Assembly (NCBI RefSeq): GCF_003344965.1
Contig: NZ_CP031194.1
Span: 6,262,001 to 6,326,000, forward strand
DNA from: Streptomyces paludis
GTDB lineage: Bacteria > Actinomycetota > Actinomycetes > Streptomycetales > Streptomycetaceae
DNA length: 64,000 nucleotides
Direction of reading: 5' to 3'
Shown here: positions 51,644 through 61,928 of the stretch, one piece after another
Position numbering within the stretch: the first letter of the stretch is position 1
Layout: every line of letters starts with the position of its first letter
Made by a program: the position numbers and the translations under genes
Notes under the pieces: model-generated
The model's database searches: none
Told to the model about the DNA's origin: nothing
The model's input: only the letters and a program-made list of their open reading frames with translations

Positions 51644-52468
<825 letters not shown>

Positions 52469-52469
52469 G

Positions 52470-53726
52470 TCAGTCGCTCTCCCGCGCCGCGTCCAGCGCG
52501 GTGTGCAGCAGCACGTTCGCGCCGTTGACCGCCCAGTCCTGCCGGATGTTCTCGCTCTCGTGGTGGCTGACTCCGCCCACACAGGGGATGAAGATCATCG
52601 CGGTCGGCGCGATCCGGGAGAGATGGACGGAGTCGTGGCCCGCCCCCGAGACCAGGTCCCGCCGGCTCAGCCCGAGCCGGTCGGCCACCCTCCGGACGGC
52701 GGCGGCCGTCCCGGCGTCGAAGACGGTCGGGGGCTGGGACAGCACCGGCTCGACGGTGATGGCGGTGCCCGACGCGCGGGCGATCTCCGCGGTCCGCTCC
52801 TCGATGGCCCGCTCGGCGCGGTCCAGGACCGCGTCCTCGGGATGCCGTACGTCCAGCGCGAGGCGCACCGAACCGGGAATGGAGTTACGGGAGTTGGGCG
52901 AGACCACGATCTCGCCGGTGGTGGCCCGCAGCTCCGGCGAGAGCGCGTCGGCGAGTTCGCTGACGCTCCGCACGACGGCCCCGGCGGCGACGAGCGCGTC
53001 GCGCCGGGCGGACATCGGCGTCGTACCGCTGTGCCCGCCCGCGCCGCGGACGCTCACGTCGTACCAGCGGATGCCGTACACGCCGGTGACGACACCGATG
53101 TCGACGCCCTCGTCCTCCAGCACCGGGCCCTGCTCGATATGGACCTCAAGGGCCCGGTGGAGACGGCGCGGCACACCGTCCGGGGTTCCCGCGTAGCCGA
53201 TCCGGGCGAGTTCGCCGCCCAGGGTGGCGCCCGCGTGGTCGGTACGGGCCAGGGCGCCCGCCAGATCGTGGGCGCCGGTGTAGACGGCGGAGCCGAGCAT
53301 GCTCGGGCTGAAGCGGGAGCCCTCCTCGTTGGTCCAGTCGGCGAGCACGAGGGGGCGGCGGGTACGGACACCGGCGTCGTCGAGCGTACGGAGCACCTCC
53401 AGCCCGGCCAGTACGCCGTACGTACCGTCGTACCGACCGCCGAGCGGCTGGGAGTCGAGGTGCGAGCCCATCAGGACGGGGGCCGCGCCCGGCTCGGTGC
53501 CGGGCCGGGTGACGAAGATGTTCCCGACCGGGTCGACGGCGACCGCCCAGCCGCGCTCCTGCGCCGCCCGCACCAGATGGTCGCGGGCCGCGCGGTCATG
53601 GTCGCCCAGGGCCAGCCGGTCGAGTCCGCCACCGGCGGTGGCACCGAACGCGGACACCTCGCGCAGAGAATTCCAGAGGCGTACGGAATCGACGCCGAGT
53701 GTCGTCTCGCTTGTTATGTCGGTCAC
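52470..53726 (-). CDS. Zinc amidohydrolase (allantoate amidohydrolase/N-carbamoyl-amino-acid hydrolase family)
   Basis: I start at GTG 53726 with GGAGAGAG upstream. The 418-residue M20-type metalloenzyme has GNIFVTRPG, VLMGSHLDSQPLGGRYDGTY, LADWTNEEGSRFSPSMLGS, LEVHIEQGPVLEDEGVDIGV and GAGHDSVHLSRIAPTAMIF with HHESENI. These are the conserved metal and substrate motifs of allantoate amidohydrolases and L-N-carbamoylases. It removes a carbamoyl or ureido group, releasing ammonia. It heads the leftward operon with transporter and monooxygenase genes, divergent from the binding-protein gene. Confidence 0.92.
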   Translation of the reverse strand: MTDITSETTLGVDSVRLWNSLREVSAFGATAGGGLDRLALGDHDRAARDHLVRAAQERGWAVAVDPVGNIFVTRPGTEPGAAPVLMGSHLDSQPLGGRYDGTYGVLAGLEVLRTLDDAGVRTRRPLVLADWTNEEGSRFSPSMLGSAVYTGAHDLAGALARTDHAGATLGGELARIGYAGTPDGVPRRLHRALEVHIEQGPVLEDEGVDIGVVTGVYGIRWYDVSVRGAGGHSGTTPMSARRDALVAAGAVVRSVSELADALSPELRATTGEIVVSPNSRNSIPGSVRLALDVRHPEDAVLDRAERAIEERTAEIARASGTAITVEPVLSQPPTVFDAGTAAAVRRVADRLGLSRRDLVSGAGHDSVHLSRIAPTAMIFIPCVGGVSHHESENIRQDWAVNGANVLLHTALDAARESD

Positions 53727-53925
53727 AATCCGTATCTCTCTCCGGAGCTTCCTGCCATTCGGTACCCGGCACACAGTACGGGCCGTTCCGGAGGTATTCC
53801 ATGGACATTTGTTGAAAGAATGTTTCTTGGGCAATTGTCTATTTACGGCCGGTCGTGCTCCGGGTCATGCTGCTGGTACCCCCGGCGGACCCGTCCGCTG
53901 TCCGAGCCCCTGAAGAGAGCCCGCC
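53727..53925. promoter_or_regulatory. Divergent promoter of the uptake/catabolism operons
   Basis: This lies between the amidohydrolase (leftward) and the substrate-binding protein (rightward). It is A/T-richer than its surroundings from 53795 to 53850 and holds the second GCAATTGTC element at 53831-53844, about 80 bp before the binding-protein ATG. Confidence 0.6.
53831..53844. promoter_or_regulatory. GCAATTGTC element, copy 2
   Basis: GCAATTGTCTATTT differs from the copy at 47448-47461 by one base in 14. Both lie in promoters of nitrogen-compound genes near a PucR-type regulator. Confidence 0.5.
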
Positions 53926-54783
53926 ATGAGAGTTCCCGCCAAAAGATCCAGCACATCATTCAGAGCCGTGGCCGCACTGGCCGGAACGCTGCTTCTGGCG
54001 ACCCTCACCGCCTGCGGCGGCTCGTCGGACAAGGACTCCGGGAGCGGCGGCTCCGATGTCCCGTTCAGCACCATCAGCGCAGGTGAACTCACCGTTGGAG
54101 TACCGACGTTCCCGCCGTTCTCCAGTCTGGAGAACGGCCGGATCGTGGGCCCGGACGGCGATGTCGTGTACAAGATCGCCGAGAAGTACGGGCTGAAGGT
54201 CGTGGCCAAGCCCTATGAGTTCTCCGCGCTCATTCCCGCGGTCCGGCAGAAGCGTATCGACATCGCCATCGGCTCCATATTCCGCACCAAGGAACGCGCC
54301 AAGGTGATCGATTTCACGGATCCCATCTACATCGAGCCGGGCTCCATCATCTCGAAGTCGGGAATATCGACGGTCGACGAACTCAAGGGAAAGAAGGTCG
54401 GCACCGTCCAGGGATACAACTGGGTGGAGGACATCGACAAGGTCCTGAACGGAAAACTCAAGCAGTATCCGTCGTCGGTGGAGCTGAAGCAGGATCTGGA
54501 GGCTGGCCGTATCGAGGCGGGGCTCGACAGTTACGGGACCTCGCTCCACCTCTACAAGGGCACCGGCTTCACCGTGAAGACCCTGGAGCCGGATCCCCAG
54601 GTGGCCGCCGCGACCACCCCCGGACAGGTCGCGTTCGTCCTGCCGAAGAACGACAAGGACCTCAAGGACGGGCTCGACGCGGTCATCGCCACCCTCCACG
54701 AGGACGGCGGTATCGCCGCCGCGCTGAAGAAGGCCGGGCTCGACCCCGACAAGGCGGAGACCGGGAAGCCGTCGTACCTGTGA
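53926..54783 (+). CDS. Extracellular solute-binding lipoprotein (polar amino acid type)
   Basis: This 285-residue protein has a lipoprotein signal: a basic start, hydrophobic helix AALAGTLLLATL and lipobox LTAC with the Cys at about 30. The mature protein is an SBP_bac_3 domain: GELTVGVPTFPPFSSLENG, GDVVYKIAEKYGLKVV, ALIPAVRQKRIDIAIGSIF and RAKVIDFTDPIYIEPGSIIS. It captures the solute outside the membrane for the permeases and ATPase of the divergent operon. Its stop overlaps the next start (GTGA). Confidence 0.95.
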   Translation: MRVPAKRSSTSFRAVAALAGTLLLATLTACGGSSDKDSGSGGSDVPFSTISAGELTVGVPTFPPFSSLENGRIVGPDGDVVYKIAEKYGLKVVAKPYEFSALIPAVRQKRIDIAIGSIFRTKERAKVIDFTDPIYIEPGSIISKSGISTVDELKGKKVGTVQGYNWVEDIDKVLNGKLKQYPSSVELKQDLEAGRIEAGLDSYGTSLHLYKGTGFTVKTLEPDPQVAAATTPGQVAFVLPKNDKDLKDGLDAVIATLHEDGGIAAALKKAGLDPDKAETGKPSYL

Positions 54784-55571
54784 GCGCCGGCCGTACGGCG
54801 GACGGCCGGGAAGACGCGGGCCGGGAAGGCGCGGGCCGGCAGGGCACCGGTCGAGAGGGCACCGGCCGGGAGGGCACGCGGCATGTGTTCTCCCGGCCCG
54901 CCCCGCCGGAGGCGCCGCGGGTCGCGGTGCTGATCCCCGCGACCGACACCGCGGTCGAACGCGAACTGCCCGGCCTCCTGGGCGGCCGGGCCGGGCTCCA
55001 CGTCGCCCGGATGCGGCTGCCCTCGGTGACCCTCGACGGGCTGCTCGCGCTGGAGGAGGACGCCGTACGGCAGGCGGAGGCGCTGGCCCCGATCCGGCCC
55101 GCGCTCACGGTGTTCGCCTGCACCAGCGGCAGCTTCGTCCGGGGCCGCGTGTACGAGGACCGGCTGACGGACCGGCTGGCGGCCGCGACCGGCGCCCCGG
55201 TGGTCACCGCCGCCCGCGCGATGGTGACGGCGCTGCGGGCCGAGGGCGGCCGGGTCCGGCTGCGGGCGTCGTACACCGAGGACATCGTGGCGGCGGAGCG
55301 GCGCTATCTGGAGTCCTTCGGGCTGACGGTCACCGACGCCCGGGGGCTCGGTATCACCGAGGACGAGGAGACGGCACGGGTCGGCGCCGGTGAGCTGATC
55401 CGCTTCGCACGCGACGCGCCGCCCGGGGACGACGCGACGGTGACCATGCTGAGCTGCACCAACCTCCGGACCGCCGAAGTCCTGGCCGAACTCCGGCAGG
55501 GCATCGGCCTTCCCGTCGTGAGCAGCAACCTGGCGCTGGCCGCCGCCGTCCGGGAGGCGCTCGGACCGTGA
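54780..55571 (+). CDS. Asp/Glu racemase-superfamily enzyme (maleate isomerase/arylmalonate decarboxylase-like)
   Basis: The 263-residue frame starts at GTG 54780, overlapping the binding-protein stop. The first 35 residues are a low-complexity repeat, so the true start could be later (for example the GTG at 54885). The core has VAVLIPATDTAVERELPG, the first catalytic cysteine in TVFACTSGSFVRG, the second in TVTMLSCTNLRTAEVL, and GLPVVSSNLALAAAV. These fit maleate cis-trans isomerases and arylmalonate decarboxylases. It is probably a step of the same pathway as the amidohydrolase and monooxygenase. Confidence 0.85.
   Translation: MSAGRTADGREDAGREGAGRQGTGREGTGREGTRHVFSRPAPPEAPRVAVLIPATDTAVERELPGLLGGRAGLHVARMRLPSVTLDGLLALEEDAVRQAEALAPIRPALTVFACTSGSFVRGRVYEDRLTDRLAAATGAPVVTAARAMVTALRAEGGRVRLRASYTEDIVAAERRYLESFGLTVTDARGLGITEDEETARVGAGELIRFARDAPPGDDATVTMLSCTNLRTAEVLAELRQGIGLPVVSSNLALAAAVREALGP
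54801..54875 (+). repeat. Five 15-bp tandem repeats at the start of the racemase-family gene
   Basis: Five units encode the pentapeptide pattern [DAT]-G-R-[EQ]-[DG]. They lie between the overlapping GTG and the conserved core, so they form either an expanded N-terminal tail or untranslated spacer. Confidence 0.75.
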
Positions 55572-55615
55572 ACCGGCCGCGGCCGCGGCCCCGGCCCCGG
55601 CCCGGAGCCGCCGGG

Positions 55616-56779
55616 TCACAGCTCTCCCCGGAGCGCCGCGAGGGTGAGCCCGAAGTGCAGCCGCAGCCGGGCCACCCCGTCGTGGAGCGACAGACCGGTC
55701 AGCTCCGCCGCCTGGTCCAGCCGGTAGTACAGCGTGCCCCGGTGGACGTTGAGCGACTCCGTCGCCTGCTTGTGGTTGCCGCCGGAGTCCAGGAACACCT
55801 TGAGGGTGAGCGCCAGCGTCCGTCCCCGGGGGCTCTCCAGCAGCGCGCGTACGTCGCCGGGCACGGCGAGCGCGCGTCCGCCGAGCGACCGCCGCAGCTC
55901 ACCGAGGAGTTCGTAGGCGGGGACGTCCTCGGCGTAGTGGACGGCGGGTCCTTCGGCGCGGTGCTCGAAGGCCATGAGGATGTCGCGCAGCGCGTCGACC
56001 GAGGGCCGGTCGGGGCCGCCGGGCGCGAAGCGGGGCGAGACGGCGAAGCGCGGGACGAGGTACGGGGGCAGCGCGCCGGCCCGCAGCCCGTCCCGGGCCC
56101 TGGCCAGCACCCCGTCCAGCCGGGGCCGGGCCACCGCGTCGGCCGGGCCCGCGAGGGTCAGCACCACATCCCCGTCGTCCAGGGTGCCGTGGGCCACGGC
56201 GAGATCGCCCGCGGCCCGGCGCAGCTCCCCGGCGAGCGCGTCGCCGAGCCCGGTCCGCGCGCCGCCGGCCGGGTCGATGACGCCGTCCGGTACGGCCCGT
56301 ACCACCAGCACCCGGTGCGCGGGATGCGCCCCGGCCACCCGCGGTATGCCGCCGTCGTCGGACCGGTCGCGCGCCTGCTGGGTGTGGGCGGCGGCCGGAT
56401 CCGCGAGCAGGTCCCCGACGCTGCGGCCGAAGGAGCGCAGCCGGTCGCCGGTGAGCGAGGCGTCGGGGTCGATCACCCAGACATGACCGACCAGCGTGCT
56501 GCCCCGGTCCCGGACCGGCACGTAGACCCGGCCCAGTTCGAGACCGGGGAAGGGCTCGATCCGCTGCGGGTGGTGGGCGTCGTTGATGCGCTTCTCCGTC
56601 AGCAGGCGCGTACGCACACTGGGCTCGGCCGGGCGGCCGAGGAGGAGCCGCATACGGCTGCCGTCGATGAGGCCGTGGTGCGGGGTGGAGGCGATCGGGA
56701 TCATCCGGGCGTCGTCCAGCGCCACGGGGCGCTGGATCAGCCCGGCGAGGGTGCCGAGGGTATGCGTGAGATCAGCCAT
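55616..56779 (-). CDS. PucR-type (CdaR-like) transcriptional regulator
   Basis: I start at ATG 56779 (ADLTHTLGTLAGLIQRPVA). The 387-residue protein has a GAF-like N-terminal half (GSTLVGHVWVIDPDASLTGD), a GGDEF-like middle (RVLVVRAVPDGVIDPAG) and a C-terminal HTH_30: GNHKQATESLNVHRGTLYYR, then LDQAAELTGLSLHDGVARLR. It is convergent with the racemase-family gene at the end of the catabolic cluster and is a likely regulator of it. Confidence 0.88.
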   Translation of the reverse strand: MADLTHTLGTLAGLIQRPVALDDARMIPIASTPHHGLIDGSRMRLLLGRPAEPSVRTRLLTEKRINDAHHPQRIEPFPGLELGRVYVPVRDRGSTLVGHVWVIDPDASLTGDRLRSFGRSVGDLLADPAAAHTQQARDRSDDGGIPRVAGAHPAHRVLVVRAVPDGVIDPAGGARTGLGDALAGELRRAAGDLAVAHGTLDDGDVVLTLAGPADAVARPRLDGVLARARDGLRAGALPPYLVPRFAVSPRFAPGGPDRPSVDALRDILMAFEHRAEGPAVHYAEDVPAYELLGELRRSLGGRALAVPGDVRALLESPRGRTLALTLKVFLDSGGNHKQATESLNVHRGTLYYRLDQAAELTGLSLHDGVARLRLHFGLTLAALRGEL

Positions 56780-57090
56780 GTGCCTGTGGGTTCGGGGTTC
56801 ATGTGCGGGGACACGGAACACGGGGGGACCGGTCCGTGGGTGTGCCGGATACGGCGAAACACCGAGATACCGCTACGGCGAAACGCCGGTACGGCCATCA
56901 ACACATGGCGGAGGAGACACGCAGCAGGTCGACGTGGCGTCGGCCGAAGAACCCCTGGAACATGCCAGCACGATACATACCCGCCGCCCGGCGCGCACCC
57001 GCCCGTCCCACCATCCGGTCAGCGGGACAGGTGGGCGGGACGGGCGGGACCGGCGGATCAGGCCCGGCGGGTCGGATCAGGCGGGTCGGA
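56780..57090. other. Intergenic region downstream of metE
   Basis: 310 bp without a gene, between the pucR-type start and the metE stop. The right end (57066-57100) has two copies of GGCGGGTCGGATCA plus a partial third; the metE stop codon lies in the second copy. G-rich sequence at 57028-57060 may act in termination. Confidence 0.55.
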
Positions 57091-57100
57091 TCAGGCGGGG
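57066..57100. repeat. 14-bp tandem repeat spanning the metE stop codon
   Basis: GGCGGGTCGGATCA occurs at 57066-57079 and 57080-57093, followed by GGCGGGG. On the coding strand the last two codons and stop of metE have been copied downstream. Confidence 0.75.
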
Positions 57101-59406
57101 AGTTCCCCGCGGACGGTACGGGCCGCCGCGACCAGGTTCTCCAGGGAGGCCCGGGTCTCGGGCCAGCCGCGGGTCTTCAGTCCGCAGTCGGGGTTGACCC
57201 AGAGGCGCTCGGCGGGAATGGCCCGGAGGCCGGTGCGGAGCAGTTCGGCGGCCTCCTCGGCGCTCGGCACGCGCGGGGAGTGGATGTCGTACACCCCGGG
57301 TCCGGCCTCGCGCGGATAGCCGTGGGCGGCGAGTTCACGGGCGACCTGCATATGTGAGCGGGCCGCCTCCAGGCTGATGACATCGGCGTCGAGATCGTCG
57401 ATGGCCTGGACGATGTCACCGAACTCGGCGTAGCACATATGCGTATGGATCTGGGTGTCCGGGCGTACGCCCCCGGTGGTGAGCCGGAACGACTCGGTCG
57501 CCCAGGCCAGATACGCGGCGCGGTCGGCGGCGCGCAGCGGGAGCGTCTCGCGCAGGGCCGGTTCGTCCACCTGGATCACCGAAGTCCCGGACGCCTCAAG
57601 GTCGTTCACCTCGTCGCGCAGGGCGAGGGCGACCTGCCGCGCGGTGTCGCCGAGCGGCTGGTCGTCGCGGACGAAGGACCAGGCGAGCATGGTGACGGGC
57701 CCGGTGAGCATGCCCTTGACCGGGCGGTCGGTGAGCGACTGCGCGTAGGACGTCCAGCGCACCGTCATCGGCTCGGGGCGTGAGATGTCCCCGGCGAGCA
57801 CCGGCGGCCGGACATAGCGGGTGCCGTACGACTGGACCCAGCCGCTGCGCGTGGCGACATAGCCGGTGAGCTGTTCGGCGAAGTACTGGACCATGTCGTT
57901 GCGTTCGGGTTCGCCGTGCACCAGGACATCGAGACCGGCCTTCTCCTGGAAGGAGACGACCTCCCCGATCTCGGCCCGGATGCGCTCCTCGTACCCGTCC
58001 GCGCCGATCCGTCCCGTGCGCAGGTCGGCGCGGGCCGCGCGCAACTCGTCGGTCTGCGGGAACGAACCGATGGTCGTCGTCGGCAGCAGCGGCAGCCCGA
58101 GCCGGGCGCGCTGGGCACCGGCGCGTTCGGCGTACGGCAGGGAGCGGTGGCCGTCGGCGTCGGTGACGGCGGCGGCCCTGGCCCGTACCGCCGGGTCACG
58201 GGTGATCGCCGAGACCGTACGGGAGGCGAGGGCGGCCCGGTTGGCGGCGATCTCCTCCGCGATGGCGCCGGTGCCCCGGGCCAGCCCCTGCGCCAGGGTC
58301 ACGATCTCGGCGGTCTTCTGCCGGGCGAAGGCGAGCCAGCGCAGGATCTCCGGCTCGATGTCCCGCTCGGCCGCGGCGTCGAGCGGCACATGCAGCAGGG
58401 AGCAGGAGGCGGCTACATCGACCTGGCCGGCCAGGCCGAGAAGGGTGGCGAGGGTGGCCAGCGACTTCTCGAAGTCGTTGATCCAGATGTTGCGCCCGTT
58501 GACGACGCCCGCGACGAGCCGCTTGCCGGGCAGCCCGCCGACGGCGGCGAGATCCTCCAGATTGGCCGCCGCCGCGTCGGTGAAGTCGAGCGCCAGCCCC
58601 TCGACCGGCGCCTTGGCCAGCACGGGCAGCGCCTCGCCCAGCCGGTCGAAGTACGAGGCGACCAGCAGCTTCGGCCGGTCGGTCCGGCCGCCGAGGTCAC
58701 GGTACGCACGGGCGGCGGCGTTCAGTTCGGCGGGCGTCCGGTCCTCGGCCAGCGCGGGCTCGTCGAGCTGTGTCCACTCGGCACCGGCGGCGCGCAGATC
58801 GGCGAGCACCTCGGCGTAGACGGGCAGCAGCCGGTCCAGCAGCGTCAGCGGTTCGAAACCGGCCGCCACCCCGGGCGCGGGCTTGGCCAGCAGCAGATAC
58901 GTGACGGGGCCGACCAGGACCGGGCGGGCGCTCAGCCCGAGCGCGAGGGCCTCCTTCAACTGGGCGACCTGCTGGGCGGAGTCGGCGGTGAAGACGGTGT
59001 CGGGGCCGAGTTCGGGGACCAGATAGTGGTAGTTGGTGTCGAACCACTTGGTCATCTCCAGCGGCGCCACGTCCTGGGTGCCGCGGGCCATCGCGAAGTA
59101 GCCGTCGAGCGCGTCGGCGGCGACGGCCGCGCGGTGCCGCGCCGGGACGGCGCCGACCATGACGCTGGTGTCCAGGACATGGTCGTAGTACGAGAAGTCA
59201 CCGGTCGGCACCTCGTGCACACCGGCGTCCGCCAACTGCCCCCAGTTGGACCGGCGCAGACCGGCCGCCGTCTCCCGGAGGGCTGCCGCGGTGACACGGC
59301 CCTTCCAGTACCCCTCGACGGCCTTCTTCAGTTCCCGGTGCTGTCCCTGGCGGGGGTAGCCGTACACGGTGGCCCGTGCTGCCGCGGCCGCGGACTTCGC
59401 TGTCAC
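57091..59406 (-). CDS. metE: Cobalamin-independent methionine synthase
   Basis: I start at GTG 59406 because AAGGAG lies 7 bp upstream; the protein has 771 residues, normal for MetE. Landmarks are the N-terminal GYPRQGQHRELKKAVEGYWK, the EMTKWFDTNYHYLVPE loop, and the C-terminal catalytic half with LPLLPTTTIGSFPQT, VHGEPERNDMVQYF, QVDEPALRETLPLR, HTHMCYAEF with zinc ligands, and VNPDCGLKTRGW. It transfers the methyl group of methyltetrahydrofolate to homocysteine without B12. The upstream riboswitch shuts it off when cobalamin is present. Confidence 0.97.
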   Translation of the reverse strand: MTAKSAAAAARATVYGYPRQGQHRELKKAVEGYWKGRVTAAALRETAAGLRRSNWGQLADAGVHEVPTGDFSYYDHVLDTSVMVGAVPARHRAAVAADALDGYFAMARGTQDVAPLEMTKWFDTNYHYLVPELGPDTVFTADSAQQVAQLKEALALGLSARPVLVGPVTYLLLAKPAPGVAAGFEPLTLLDRLLPVYAEVLADLRAAGAEWTQLDEPALAEDRTPAELNAAARAYRDLGGRTDRPKLLVASYFDRLGEALPVLAKAPVEGLALDFTDAAAANLEDLAAVGGLPGKRLVAGVVNGRNIWINDFEKSLATLATLLGLAGQVDVAASCSLLHVPLDAAAERDIEPEILRWLAFARQKTAEIVTLAQGLARGTGAIAEEIAANRAALASRTVSAITRDPAVRARAAAVTDADGHRSLPYAERAGAQRARLGLPLLPTTTIGSFPQTDELRAARADLRTGRIGADGYEERIRAEIGEVVSFQEKAGLDVLVHGEPERNDMVQYFAEQLTGYVATRSGWVQSYGTRYVRPPVLAGDISRPEPMTVRWTSYAQSLTDRPVKGMLTGPVTMLAWSFVRDDQPLGDTARQVALALRDEVNDLEASGTSVIQVDEPALRETLPLRAADRAAYLAWATESFRLTTGGVRPDTQIHTHMCYAEFGDIVQAIDDLDADVISLEAARSHMQVARELAAHGYPREAGPGVYDIHSPRVPSAEEAAELLRTGLRAIPAERLWVNPDCGLKTRGWPETRASLENLVAAARTVRGELPA

Positions 59407-59584
59407 GGAAATCTCCTTCGCGAGATGACTCCTGAACATCCCGGCGACAGGACGCGAGCGCGAAGGGGTGACGGACCGGACGGACCGGTGCCGCGCCCGC
59501 CGGGGCGCGCTCGTCCGCCTGGTATGCACGCCGACCCGCCCACGAGGTCACCGGGAAATCCGTACGCGATCGGTCGCGTACGGG

Positions 59585-59800
59585 CAACGGGCAGGTCTTC
59601 GGACTCGCGGGCAGTTCTGCCGAGGCAGATTCCAGATTCCTACTGGCCGTCGCTTCCCGGATCCTGACCGGATCCAGTGCTTGATGACGGCGGTCGTTCC
59701 CACTCACCGCTGCGGGGCAGTCCCGGATTTCCACCGGGTTCCCTCTTACGACGCGTCTGCCTGGCGGACAGGGCGAACCAGCTGCACCCGACAGGGTAGA
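59585..59800 (-). promoter_or_regulatory. Cobalamin (B12) riboswitch upstream of metE
   Basis: On the minus strand the region starts near 59800. It has the core GGTGGAAATCCGGGACTG followed by CCCCGC, and ends with the B12 box GCGAGTCCGAAGACCTGCC (complement of about 59590-59609). This is the standard layout of a cobalamin riboswitch and lies about 180 nt before the metE start. Streptomyces metE genes are known to be repressed by B12 through such elements. Confidence 0.92.
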
Positions 59801-60294
59801 GCGTGGCCGGGGCGCCGGCCGCCACCGCCCGCATTCCGGGACGTGACGTGGGACACGGGAGGCGCGGCGCCCGCTTTTTCGTCCCCTCTCCACTCTCCCC
59901 TCCTCCCCTCTCCCGGGATTCTCCGCAATTCTGGTACTCCGGCGTGTGCCCACACTTTTCGGAAAAGCGCAAATGAGTTCCACGGATGCTCCCGCCCTTT
60001 TCTGTGCCCACACCTTCGGGTGTTCCGTCAAGCGCGAGAACCATCACATTACGAGATCCTCCGGAGGGGCCGTAACCGCAGGCCACAGGGTGTTAGGGTT
60101 CGTATTCGTCCCGAGCGCAAGTTGTATGCCGTATCGGCCATCCTTCCCTCGGATTGCATCACGCGCACCCCACTCCACCGGAGACACCGGGAGTGGTGCA
60201 CTCTTCCCTTTTTCCCGGAGCGGGAATTGACTCGCCGAGTCCGTTTCCAGTTCCGGGAGAATGTTTCCGTCCCCATTCCTTGGAGCTTCTTTCC
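59801..60294. other. Divergent promoter region of metE and the MFS gene
   Basis: About 490 bp with no supported gene. It must contain the metE promoter (leftward) and the exporter promoter (rightward). GGAG near 60281 serves as the ribosome site of the MFS gene. No regulator gene of the usual TetR or MarR type adjoins. Confidence 0.5.
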
Positions 60295-61833
60295 ATGTCT
60301 GCGCACTCCACGACCGCCGCTTCCGCCGCACCGCCGGGCACGTCAGGGGCCGCCGGGGCCCCGTCCGGCGGGCGGCATCTCGGGCTGGCCCTGTTCGTGA
60401 TCGCCGCGGCCCAGCTGATGGTGGTCCTCGACGCCACCATCACCAATATCGCCCTGCCCAGCATGCAGACCGACCTCGGCGTGTCGGACGCGAATCTGGC
60501 CTGGATCGTCAACTCGTACGCGCTGGCGTTCGGCGGGCTGCTGCTGCTCGGCGGGCGGGCCGGTGACCTGTACGGACGGCGGCGCGTGTTCCGGGCGGGG
60601 ATCGCGGTCTTCACCCTCGCCTCACTGCTGGGCGGGCTGGCGCCGAACGAGGAGCTGCTGATCGGCGCCCGGATCCTCCAGGGCGTCGGCGCGGCGCTCG
60701 CCGCCCCCAGCGCCCTGGCGCTGATCACCACGACCTTCCCGGTCGGCAAGGCGCGCAACACGGCGATGGGCGTCTACGCGGCCATGGGCGGGGTCGGCGC
60801 CACGGTCGGGCTGCTGATGGGCGGGGTGCTCACCGACGTACTCGACTGGCGCTGGGTCTTCTTCGTCAACATCCCGATCGGCCTGGCCGTCCTCGCCGGC
60901 ACCCGCTACCTCGTCGAGGCCGAGCGCGACTCCGGCCGGCTCGACGTGCCCGGCGCCATCACCGGCACCGGCGGTCTGATCTCACTCGTGTACGGCATCA
61001 CCCGCGGCGGCGAGCACGGCTGGACCAACGGCCTGACCCTCGTCTCCTTCACCGCCGCCCTCGCGCTGCTGACCGCCTTCCTCGTCCTCCAGGCCCGCAC
61101 CGCGCACCCGATGATGCCGCTGCGCCTGTTCAGGGACCGCAACCGGTGGGGCAGCTACGCGACGATGCTGTTCATCGGCTCGGGCATGTTCGCCACGTTC
61201 TACTTCCTGACGCTCTACATGCAGCTGATCCTCGGCTACAGCCCGGTCAGGACCGGCTTCGCGTATCTGCCCTTCAGCTTCGGGATGGCCGCCGCGGCCG
61301 GCATCAGCTCCAAGCTCGTGGCGCGGTACGCCCCCCGGCTGATCGCCGGGCCGGGCCTGGTGGTGGCCGCCGCGGGCATGCTCTGGTTCGCCACGCTGGA
61401 GCCGGGCTCGTCGTACGCGGGGCATCTGATGCCCGCCATGTTCGTCACCGCGCTCGGTCTGGGCATGGGCTTCGTGCCGATGACGCTCGGCGCCGTGAGC
61501 GGGGTCGCGCACGAGGACACCGGGATCGCCTCGGCGCTGCTGAACACCGCGCAGCAGATCGGCGGCGCGCTCGGGCTCGCCGTCCTGTCGACGCTCTCCA
61601 CCACGGCGGCGAACGACAAGCTGCCCGAGGCGGCCTCCGCCCTCTACCGGGGCCTGGCTTCCCAGGACTTCGCCCTCGTGGCGCGGGCGGGCGAGGCGGT
61701 GACCCACGGCTACACCGTGGCGTTCGCCGCCGCGGCCTGCATGTTCCTTGCCGGTCTGGCCGTCACCGCCTTCGCCGTCAACGCCGGGCGGCAGGAGTCC
61801 GGCGAGGACGCGGCGCCGGTGCACATGGGCTGA
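60295..61833 (+). CDS. MFS drug-efflux-type transporter (DHA2 family, 14 helices)
   Basis: This 512-residue protein has DHA2 signatures: LMVVLDATITNIALPSMQTD with motif D1, WIVNSYALAFGGLLLLGGRA with motif A (GDLYGRRRVF), GVGAALAAPSALALITTTF, and motif C-like GVGATVGLLMGGVLTD. It probably exports antibiotics or toxic metabolites using the proton gradient. The ATG at 60295 follows GGAG. A terminator hairpin lies just after the stop. Confidence 0.93.
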   Translation: MSAHSTTAASAAPPGTSGAAGAPSGGRHLGLALFVIAAAQLMVVLDATITNIALPSMQTDLGVSDANLAWIVNSYALAFGGLLLLGGRAGDLYGRRRVFRAGIAVFTLASLLGGLAPNEELLIGARILQGVGAALAAPSALALITTTFPVGKARNTAMGVYAAMGGVGATVGLLMGGVLTDVLDWRWVFFVNIPIGLAVLAGTRYLVEAERDSGRLDVPGAITGTGGLISLVYGITRGGEHGWTNGLTLVSFTAALALLTAFLVLQARTAHPMMPLRLFRDRNRWGSYATMLFIGSGMFATFYFLTLYMQLILGYSPVRTGFAYLPFSFGMAAAAGISSKLVARYAPRLIAGPGLVVAAAGMLWFATLEPGSSYAGHLMPAMFVTALGLGMGFVPMTLGAVSGVAHEDTGIASALLNTAQQIGGALGLAVLSTLSTTAANDKLPEAASALYRGLASQDFALVARAGEAVTHGYTVAFAAAACMFLAGLAVTAFAVNAGRQESGEDAAPVHMG

Positions 61834-61836
61834 CGG

Positions 61837-61856
61837 GGCCCGCGCGGCGGCGGGCC
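61837..61856 (+). terminator. Hairpin between convergent MFS and aminotransferase genes
   Basis: GGCCCGC-GCGGCG-GCGGGCC, a perfect 7-bp stem starting 4 bp after the MFS stop. It may serve both convergent genes. Confidence 0.65.
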
Positions 61857-61928
61857 GGTCCGTCAGCCCGCCGCAGCCGGAAGGCGGTACGTCACCAGGT
61901 CGCCGTCGGAAGGCCCGTCACCCGACTG

